A DNA stretch of 64,000 nt from JADFOI01 sp965218935. GTDB lineage: Bacteria; Acidobacteriota; UBA6911; RPQK01; JADFOI01. The position numbers were made by a program, and so were the translations under genes. Shown here piece by piece: positions 53,245 through 61,223 of this stretch; position 1 is the first letter of the stretch; every line of letters starts with the position of its first letter. The stretch lies in assembly GCA_965218935.1 (NCBI GenBank), contig CBDCMH010000001.1:1-64000 (forward strand). The letters are read 5' to 3'. The notes beneath the pieces are model-generated. The model did not search any database, had not been told where the DNA came from, and worked only from the letters and a program-made list of their open reading frames with translations.

Positions 53245-54692
53245 TTTAGAAGGCTGGGGATCCTGCCCAAGCGCTCGAGCGTCTTGTCCTTTCCCAGGGT
53301 AACCATCACATCAAAGATACCCGGGGACGCTGTCTTTCCCGTTAAGGCAACCCGAATGGCACCCATAAACTTTCCCGCCTTGAGGGAATGCTGCTCACTC
53401 ACCTGTCGCAGTATTTTTTCGGTGTTCTCAAGACTGAATATTCCCAGATTCCGGAAGGCTTCAGAGAGTTCCTCAAGAGCAGCGAGGAGGTTGGCGGCCT
53501 CTGCAGGGTCCTGGAAGGAGAGATTCTTCTGGATCGCTTTGGGCTCGTATTCAAACTTGTCGGAAAAAAAGGGCTGTCCCATGTCGATGAAGTCGGGCAG
53601 CTTTTTAGCACGAGATTTCAGAAGTTCAAGGATGCTCAGGAAATGGTCGCGACCCTCGTTCTCCCAGGCCTCATCCCAAAGCTTTTCCTCTTTGAGAAGG
53701 GACCCTACCCCCGGTGCCAATTCTTCAGGTGTCGCTGTCGAGACGTATTGCCCGTTCATCCATTCCAGTTTTTGGGGATCAAACAGAGCATTGGCCTTGT
53801 TGATCCGGCCGATGTCGAAACCTTGAATCAGTTCCTCTTCCGTGAAGATTTCCTGATCATCACTGGGTGACCAACCCAATCGAACCAGATAATTTTTCAG
53901 GGCAGCCGGCAGAAAGCCCTGTCTTCGATATTCCAGAACCGAAGTGGCGCCGTGGCGTTTACTGAGTCTCTTCTTATCGGGACCCAGGATCAACGGAAGA
54001 TGAACGTAAAAGGGAACGGGCTCGTTGAGCGCCTGGTAGAGCAAGACATGTTTGCTGGTATTGGGAAGGTGATCTGCCCCCCGCACCACATGCGAAATCT
54101 TCATCTGGGTGTCATCCGTCACTACGCAAAGATGGTAAGTCGGCGTGTCGTCGGAGCGAAGAAGGACGAAATCCTCAATATTGCCAGTTTCCACCTCGAT
54201 GGCACCATAAACGAGATCCTCGAAGTGGACCTTCTGCTTCTGAGGAACCTTGAATCTTACCGCGAACGGTTCCTCCGCTTTCAGGTGTGCCTGGATCTCC
54301 TCTTCCGAGAGTTCGCGGCAGCTGCGGTCATATCGCCATTCCTGTCCTTCAGCACGAGCTTCTTGTTTTTTACTCTCCAGGAGTGCAGGAGGGCAAAAGC
54401 AGCGGTAGGCACCCTCTGTTTCCAACAGGTGCCCAGCAATGGAGCGATAGATTTCAAAGCGCTGGGACTGGTAGTAAGGTTCTTCGTCCCAATGAAGTCC
54501 CAGCCACTCGAGGCCTTCCAGGATATCTTCCACCATCTCCGGACTGGAACGTTTCACATCGGTATCTTCGATTCTAAGGATGAAGGTGCCGCCTTCTTTA
54601 CGGGCCAACAGCCAGTTAAACAGGGCAGTCCGAGCCCCTCCAATATGGAGATGACCGGTCGGACTGGGTGCGAATCGAACTCTAACGCTCAT
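53241..54692 (-). CDS. gltX: Glutamyl-tRNA synthetase
   Basis: 483 residues, class I synthetase: HIGH-type motif in SPTGHLHIGGARTALFNW, the DTDVKRSSPEMVEDIL segment, and KMSKS-type KKRLSKRHGATSV. The anticodon-binding helical C-terminal domain is complete. It charges tRNA(Glu) and, with GatCAB, probably tRNA(Gln). First gene of the gltX-GT2-pdxJ-rsmI group. Confidence 0.95.
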   Translation of the reverse strand: MSVRVRFAPSPTGHLHIGGARTALFNWLLARKEGGTFILRIEDTDVKRSSPEMVEDILEGLEWLGLHWDEEPYYQSQRFEIYRSIAGHLLETEGAYRCFCPPALLESKKQEARAEGQEWRYDRSCRELSEEEIQAHLKAEEPFAVRFKVPQKQKVHFEDLVYGAIEVETGNIEDFVLLRSDDTPTYHLCVVTDDTQMKISHVVRGADHLPNTSKHVLLYQALNEPVPFYVHLPLILGPDKKRLSKRHGATSVLEYRRQGFLPAALKNYLVRLGWSPSDDQEIFTEEELIQGFDIGRINKANALFDPQKLEWMNGQYVSTATPEELAPGVGSLLKEEKLWDEAWENEGRDHFLSILELLKSRAKKLPDFIDMGQPFFSDKFEYEPKAIQKNLSFQDPAEAANLLAALEELSEAFRNLGIFSLENTEKILRQVSEQHSLKAGKFMGAIRVALTGKTASPGIFDVMVTLGKDKTLERLGRIPSLLK

Positions 54693-54725
54693 AAGGAAAG
54701 CTCGATTATAACCATTTGTACAAAG

Positions 54726-54795
54726 CTCCGGAACGTAGGAGGCATCTCAGGTGCCAAATCCTCCGGAATGTAGGAGGCACCTCAGGTGCCGAATG
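54726..54795 (+). repeat. 35-bp tandem repeat, two copies
   Basis: CTCCGGAA-C/T-GTAGGAGGCA... occurs at 54726-54760 and again at 54761-54795 with a few substitutions. It contains the palindromic CACCTCAGGTG core. It lies between gltX and tRNA-Leu. Confidence 0.7.
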
Positions 54796-54823
54796 CCATG
54801 ATAGAATTAGCCCCTCTTACTGG

Positions 54824-54908
54824 GCCCGGGTGGCGGAATTGGCAGACGCACAGGACTTAAAATCCTGTGAGGGTTTCCCTCGTGAGGGTTCGAGTCCCTC
54901 CCCGGGCA
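54824..54908 (+). tRNA. tRNA-Leu (anticodon UAA)
   Basis: 85 nt, class II tRNA with long variable arm (GAGGGTTTCCCTC). Acceptor GCCCGGG/CCCGGGC, anticodon stem CAGGA/TCCTG with loop CTTAAAA (anticodon TAA), T-arm with GTTCGAG. CCA is not encoded. The 141 bp after it (54909-55049) contain short repeats (GTGCCTAAATTGTGCC, CTCACTCCAACTCACTCC) like the end of a past integration, then IS copy 3. Confidence 0.94.
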
Positions 54909-55049
54909 CGCTTCCCACAAGGGTTTCAGCCAAGTTGAGTCCCCCCGACTCAACCCCAAAATGGCCTAATTGTGCCTAAATTGTGCCTGCGGCAAACTCA
55001 CTCCAACTCACTCCAGCCAACTCAAACCAATTTAGAGGGTGTTTTTGAA

Positions 55050-56549
55050 CCCGTTGCCTCACGTAAAAATCTATTCCAAAGGGTATTCGTTGCCTCACTA
55101 AGAATCTATCCGAAAGGGATTGCAAAAAGTGGTGGTAAAAAGCACCAACCAGAGGAGTGGCAACCCCTTGCCCAACACCCGCAGCCTGCAGCAAGAGAAA
55201 GATTTTCACATCCAGCCCGCTTCCCATCGTTTCTTCTGCTCAGGAGTCGGTTTGAGCAAAAGGCAATTCTGAAGCCAGCCGATCTGCCGTGCCAGCTGGG
55301 CCGGATTGAGCTTCTCATACTCTCGGGCCAGTTCCCGCTTGATCTTGTCCGCCACCTCAGGGGACTCGCAGATCCTCCGGTAGGGAGTTTTCGGCACATC
55401 ATACTTTTTCCAGATCCGAGACCCTCGACGTTGCTTGGCCACCATCTTCATGACCGGCTTGAAAAAGTTGATCTGCAGTCGCAGCCGATCGTACAACTCG
55501 TTCACCAGCTCCTGTTCTCGCTCTCCCTCGTAGCGAGCATAACCCACGGCCCGCCGAACCACCGAATAGTTTTTCTGCTCCACATAAGGGTTGTCATTCT
55601 TGCGCGAGGGGCGGGTTCGGCTGAAGCTGATCTTTTCCTGCTCACAAAAACGAATCAAGTGCTTGTTGATGAACTCGCTGCCGTTGTCCGAAGCCATCCC
55701 CAGCCAAGGGAAGGGCGAGCGCTTCTGAAGCAGCTTCATCGCTTCCAGGACCCACACCTGGGCCTTATTGCGCACCGCTCGGACCTCTGTCCAGCCCGTG
55801 TACACGTCCGTCACATCCAGGGTTTGAAGGTAGTCCCCCCGACCCTGGCCTCCCTCATGGCCCACCAGGTCCACTTCCACAAAACCGGGGCGATCCTCCT
55901 GCCAGTCGGCGAAACGCTTGATCGGAATCTGGTGTTTGAGCAGCGTTCCCGGCTTGGTTCCGGATCGTCCTTTGAGACGGTGCTTGCACCTTTCGGGCTC
56001 CAGCAGCCGATCGATGGTGGCGGCGCTGATCTGCATCAACCGCTCATGGGTGCTGGCATCCACTTTCAGTTCCCCATGTCTTTGTAAAATGGGTACCACT
56101 TCCGGCAAAATCGCGACCAGACGTTTGCCACACAAATAGTCCAGTATCTCCCAGATCATCGTCAGCGCCTTTAGAACTTTCTGGTCGTATTTGCGGGCCC
56201 GCTCTCGCCGTACTCTCTTGCCGATATCCCCTACCGCCACCAGCTTGGGGCTCAACCGGATCCGCTTGCCCTGGTGGCGAAGCAGATAGGCTCCATAGCA
56301 GCGGTTGTAGCCCGTCATTTGGGTAAACTCCGTCAACACTTCCCCCTTCACCTTCTTGCCCTTCTTCCGGTAGCGGGGGGCAAAACTTTTGATCAATACA
56401 CGCTTTTCTGCCATCGTTAACCTCATTGGTGCCCTCCATTCCTTCATGGAGGACACTTCTATTCCCCTGCTCAGGGCCAGGCAATTTCGAATAGATTTTT
56501 TAATGAGGCAACGTATCCATTTCGAATAGATTTTTGATGAGGCAATTCG
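55050..56549 (-). mobile_element. 1500-bp IS, copy 3, without target duplication
   Basis: Same length and ends as copies 1 and 2, but reversed. The flanks are TTGAA (55045-55049) and TTTGA (56550-56554), which are not a duplication. This suggests recombination between IS copies or a flanking deletion. Its CGAATTGCC end abuts a kinase leader at the same relative position as copy 2. Confidence 0.9.
55206..56426 (-). CDS. Integrase-core transposase of the 1500-bp IS, copy 3
   Basis: 406 residues, identical to copy 1 (Lys in PERCKHRLKG). Catalytic D, D, E motifs are intact as described there; start chosen at the ATG after GGAGG. Confidence 0.88.
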   Translation of the reverse strand: MRLTMAEKRVLIKSFAPRYRKKGKKVKGEVLTEFTQMTGYNRCYGAYLLRHQGKRIRLSPKLVAVGDIGKRVRRERARKYDQKVLKALTMIWEILDYLCGKRLVAILPEVVPILQRHGELKVDASTHERLMQISAATIDRLLEPERCKHRLKGRSGTKPGTLLKHQIPIKRFADWQEDRPGFVEVDLVGHEGGQGRGDYLQTLDVTDVYTGWTEVRAVRNKAQVWVLEAMKLLQKRSPFPWLGMASDNGSEFINKHLIRFCEQEKISFSRTRPSRKNDNPYVEQKNYSVVRRAVGYARYEGEREQELVNELYDRLRLQINFFKPVMKMVAKQRRGSRIWKKYDVPKTPYRRICESPEVADKIKRELAREYEKLNPAQLARQIGWLQNCLLLKPTPEQKKRWEAGWM

Positions 56550-56622
56550 TTTGATTGCCTTTGACTCCCTACAGTTTTAAGATTGAGAGCAATTCCATTG
56601 CACCTAGAGGGGGGAGCAATCT

Positions 56623-56742
56623 ATGGTCGGCCAGACCATTAGCCATTACAAGGTTCTCGAGAAGATCGGCCAGGGAGGCATGGGCGAGGTGTACCTGGCG
56701 TCTTTGCTCATTGATCAGATGGTTTGGGCTAAGGCAAACTGA
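56623..56742 (+). pseudogene. Kinase N-terminal stub
   Basis: After a GGGGGGAG site the frame reads MVGQTISHYKVLEKIGQGGM then GEVYLA, the first 26 residues of a PknB-type kinase of this local family. It then runs into unrelated sequence and stops after 39 codons. The leader before it (56550-56622) resembles those of the other kinases. A deletion has removed the kinase body. Confidence 0.75.
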
Positions 56743-56783
56743 TCTGAAGGTTCCTCCCTAGCCACAACTGCAAAGGAGGATTT

Positions 56784-58473
56784 ATGCAGCGATCGATTCT
56801 TTTGGTGGTCACGCTTGTGTGCAGTGTGAGCTTGGCTCCGGCGCAAAGGCCCGACGCTACAGCGACTCCGAGAATAACTTCTGCTCCTAAGACGGAGGTT
56901 CTGCCGACTCCGCCGCTGAAGCGATTCGTCATTGGCCTGCCGCCAGCGGACAAGATCAACCGTAACGGTTTGGCGCTTTCGCCGGACGGCAAGACTTTGG
57001 TCTACATCGGAAATCGCGACGGGGTACTACAACTCTTTCGCCGTTCGATGGATCAGCTTGAAGCAGTCCCGATTCCCGGCACAGAGGGCGCCCGGGTCCC
57101 GTTCTTTTCGCCCGATGGCCAGTGGGTAGGGTTCTTTACAGAAGACAAGCTCAAGAAGGTGGCTCTGGCGGGTGGTCCCGCGGTTACTCTTTGTGAGATA
57201 TCGCGCGGTAGGTGGGGGGCAAGCTGGGGTTTGGATGACACTGTCGCGTTTAGTTTTTCGGGTCCAGGCCTGTTGCGAGTCCCGGCGGTTGGAGGCGCCC
57301 CGCAGCCACTAATCAAAGTGGCGGTCGGCCAGGGCGAATCACATCGCTGGCCGGACATCTTGCCGAGCGGGAAGGCAGTGCTCTTCACGGTTTTTCCCGG
57401 AACTCTGGAGGAGGCGCGCATTGCGGTGGCCGACCTGGAGACAGGCCAGCATAGAATTCTCCTGAAGGGCACTCAGCCTCGCTACGTTCGAACAGGACAC
57501 ATTGTCTTTGCCCGACCCGGGTCGCTGTGGGCGGTCCAGTTTGATGCCGACCGGCTGGAGTTGACCGGCGCTCCGCTGCTGGAAAACAAAGTCGATCCAG
57601 CCTGGCGACTTACGCAACTGCCGATGATGGATCGCTGGTTTATCTGTCTGTCGCCCCCGCCCAGGTAACAATTCTTGGATCCAAGGGAGCAGCCCAGCCC
57701 CTAGCGCTTCCCGCGGGCCCTTATACTCAACCGCAACTTTCCCCGGATGGCCGCAACTGACTGTTACCGTTCAAGGCAGAGGGGTTGCCCAGGCCTTCAG
57801 ATTTGGGTTTACGACCTCCCGCGTGCCTTGACGTTTGAGGGAAGTAACCACGGTTCCTTCTGGACGCCCGATTCAGATTGCGTTTCGATCCGAAAGGGAA
57901 CGCTACAACCTCTTTTGGAAACCTGCCGATTGAGGAGCAGATTACCCAGTGAGCACTTCTACGGGGTCTCTTCTGTCTCCCCCGACGGCAAGCTGGCGTT
58001 CTATAGTGAAGATCACCCTACGAACCGCCTGGACATTTGGGTGGTCCCACTGGAGGGCGAGGACTCTTTTCCTGCAGACCCCGTTCAATGAACTCGTGCC
58101 GAGAATTTCACCTATGGCCGCTGGCTTCTATCTCTCCCTCGGGCCGCTTCGAAGCTCACCGTTCCCGTCCCCCAGCGGTAAATGGCAGATTTCCACGGAG
58201 GGCCAGCCGGTCTGGGAGCGCAACGGGCACTCCTCTTTCGCACCGGCGATAAAGTCATGGAGGTGGACATCTCGACTGAGCTTTCCTTCCAGGCAGGCAC
58301 TCCCCGGCTTGTTTTACGTGAGACACGGAGGCCCCCCGGAGGTAAACTTCGATGTCACTCCGGACGGGCAGCGCTTCCTGATGCTGAAGGCCACGGAGCA
58401 GCAGCCGCAGAGTGAAATTCGGGTGGTCCTCAACTGGTTTGAAGAACTCAAACGCCTGGTGCCTACGAACTGA
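56784..58473 (+). pseudogene. TolB-like propeller protein, multiply frameshifted
   Basis: It starts with a strong AAAGGAGGATTT site and a signal-peptide-like N-terminus (MQRSILLVVTLVCSVSLAPAQ). Propeller repeats follow (LSPDGKTLVYIG, FSPDGQWVGFF, ILPSGKAVLFTVF). The frame is lost near 57625; the true continuation (ADDGSLVYLSVAPAQVTILG) is one base out, and further shifts occur near 57758 and beyond. It ends in frame with VTPDGQRFLMLKATEQ and VVLNWFEELKRLVPTN, the same tail as the kinase at 14981. It was probably a periplasmic or secreted paralogue, now non-functional. Confidence 0.7.
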
Positions 58474-58483
58474 TCAGCCAGTA

Positions 58484-58553
58484 ATTCCCATTGCCTTTAG
58501 CACCCCTGGCGCGTAACATTGACGCCAACTGCATTGCACAGTGAGGGAGGTGT
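58484..58553 (+). other. Leader shared by kinase genes
   Basis: ATTCCCATTGCCTTTAGC ... GGCGCGTAACATTGACGCCAAC and TGCATTGCAC precede a GGGAGGTGT site and the kinase ATG. Similar leaders are at 17630-17698 (reverse strand) and, more divergent, at 56550-56622. Conservation of non-coding sequence among paralogues suggests a shared promoter/control element or recent gene duplication. Confidence 0.55.
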
Positions 58554-61223
58554 ATGCTCGGCGAGACCATAAGCCATTACGAGGTTCTGGAGAAGATTGG
58601 GGAAGGCGGTATGGGAGAAGTCTACCGTGCCACCGATACCAAGCTGAACCGCGATGTGGCTCTGAAGATCCTCCCTGAGCAGTTTACCTCCGATTCTCAG
58701 CGAATGGGCAGGTTTCAACGGGAAGCGGAGGTCCTGGCCTCCCTGGATCATCCCAACATCGGGCAGATTTACGGGATTGAAGAAGCAGGCTAGACCAAGG
58801 CTCTGGTGCTCCAGCTCATCGAAGGCCCCACCCTGGCGGAAAGAATTGCCCAAGGACCAATTCCTGTTGAGGAAACACTCAAGATCGCGCTGCAGATGGC
58901 GGAGGGTCTAGAGGCAGCCCATGAGAAGGGTGTGATCCATCGGGATCTCAAGCCTGCCAACATCAAGATTACCCCGGAAGGCCAGGTCAAGATTCTTGAT
59001 TTTGGATTAGCCAAGGCCTTGGAGGGGGAGACACCACCAGACACCAATCTCTCACAATCGCCAACACTCACCGCTGCCGCCACCCAGACTGGAGTCATTT
59101 TGGGGACGGCTGCCTACATGAGTCCTGAACAAGCCAAGGGAAGTGTTGTCGATAAAAGAGCGGACATCTTTGCCTTTGGTTCTGTCCTGTATGAGTGCCT
59201 GACGGGCAAGAGAGCTTTTGAGGGAGAAGATGTTTCTGACACCCTAGCCAGCATTCTGGCGAGGGAGCCGGATTGGGATGCGCTACCTCAGAACACGTTT
59301 GGGAGGGTAAGAGAACTACTGGATGATTGTCTGCAAAAAGATGCTCATGACCGTCCTCATGACAGTTCATATGCACGGATTCAGATCAAGAAGGCATTGA
59401 AGGAGGCTACCGCCGGACCGCCGGTTAGCATTGGAAGCACAGCTCAACCTGCGGGACGAAAAATGGGAACTCTCTGGCTATTGACCTTAGCGATGGCGGT
59501 CATCGCCGGGCTTACTTTGTGGAGTCCCTGGCGAGAAAGTACGACAAGATCTGGAACGGTCACCCGTTTTGTTATGGACTATCCACCCACCCGAACGCCA
59601 GGGGAAGTCCCGGTTTTCTCTCCCGACGGTCAGTATCTAGCGTTTGCCGGCTATGATCGCCTTTACCTGCAGCGGATGAATGAGTTCGAGGCAAGACCCG
59701 TTCCGGGTACGGAGGGTGCGATCAGTTGGCTATCTGAGGCGGTAGAGAAGCCCTTCTTCTCTCCTGATAGTCAGATGATCGGGTTTATCGCGCGAGGTGC
59801 CCTGCATAAAGTCCGAGTCACTGGTGGTGCCCCGATCTCCGTGAGCGGGGTCCCTCCGGTCGTCGCCGGAGTAAGTTGGGGATCGGATGGCACCATCGTC
59901 ATCGGGCTCCCCAATGCGGGACTTATGCGGATCTCGGCCGAGGGCGGGACACTGAAGGAGTTCACGAGTTTGAAGTCCGAGAACGGCGAGCGAAGCCACC
60001 GCACGCCCTCTATCCTGCCGGACGGAAGCAATGTTCTGTTTACCATCGAAGACACGGAAGGACCGTTCATTGGGGTGGCCTCATTGGAGACAGGCGAGTA
60101 CCGGAGGCTCATCGAGGGTTCGTCTCCAACCTATGTTTCCACTGGACACCTGGTCTATCTCCAGTTGGATAGCTTGATGGCTGTGCCCTTCGATCCGGGA
60201 ACCCTGGAGTTGGAGGGCACACCCGTACCCGTTGTCGATGGTGTCTTAAGCAGAATGTGGGGGGGAGTACCCGTATCATATTACACAATCTCTAATTCAG
60301 GGTCGCTGGCCTACGTACCAGGCCGCCAAGTGTCATTTGTCCAGAGTGGCAAGCTCGTGTGGGTAGATTGGGAGGGCCTTTCCACGCCCTTGACGGAAGA
60401 GGAAAACGAGTACATCTACCCGCGTATTTCTCCCGACGGGAAACAGCTGGCCGTATCCCTACAGACGGATGAAGGCCGGAACATCTGGCTCTATGATCTC
60501 GAAGGGAGTCGTTCTAGGCGATTCACATTTGAGGGGGAGATGCACTTCGTCTCAGCTTGGACGCGGGACGGCCAGCGACTTACGTTTCACTCGTCGCTCG
60601 CCGGACAGGGACTCTTTTGGACCGAAATCAGAGGGAATAGCCCTCTAGAAAGGCTTTCAGCAAACGACTACATCCCGTGGCTTGGCTCATGGTCTCCGGA
60701 CGGTGCTGTCTTGGCCTACACTGAAGCCAATCCGGTCACGAACGGGGATATCTGGATTTTGCCGCGAGATGGGGGCGAACCGATTGCTTTCGCCCACACG
60801 GCCTACGATGAGCGCAGTGCTGCATTTTCCCCAGATGGCCGATTTATTGCCTACGTTTCAGACGAGTCGGGACAAGCCGAAGTGTATGTTCAGCCCTACC
60901 CCGGGCCGGGAGGGAAAGAGGTGGCCTCAACGAACGGAGGGAGTGAACCCGTTTGGTCTCCAGACGGGCGGGGACTATTCTATCGGCTGGGGGATCAAAT
61001 CTTCGTTGTCGACCTCGAGTTGGAGCCGGAACTTGCGTTTGGACAACCCCGAGTCTTATTCCAGGGCTCCTATTTCCTGACTCGGGCGGGTCCCCCGAAC
61101 TATGACATCTCACCCGACGGAACCCGCTTTATTATGATTGAAAGAACAGATAATCCCCCGACGCATGTAAACGTCGTCCTCAACTGGTTCGAGGAACTGA
61201 AGGAAAGGGTGCCCGTGCCATGA
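58554..61223 (+). pseudogene. Ser/Thr kinase-propeller gene split by an amber codon
   Basis: One continuous frame of 890 codons is interrupted by TAG at codon 80 (58791-58793), between IEEAG and TKALVLQLIEG, within the kinase N-lobe. The upstream part has the glycine loop and K38. The downstream part has HRDLKPANIK, DFGLAK, AAYMSPEQAKG, a membrane segment (LWLLTLAMAVIAGLTLW) and a propeller with repeated SPDG motifs, ending VVLNWFEELKERVPVP. A GTG at 58806 could restart translation but would give a kinase without its ATP-binding lobe. TAG ends other genes here, so recoding is unlikely. Confidence 0.85.

Noticed and set aside
21658..58793. Possible TAG recoding, because two genes are split by in-frame amber codons
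   Set aside because: TAG is used as a normal stop by pilX, mreD and others, and both amber-split genes lie in decaying accessory DNA.
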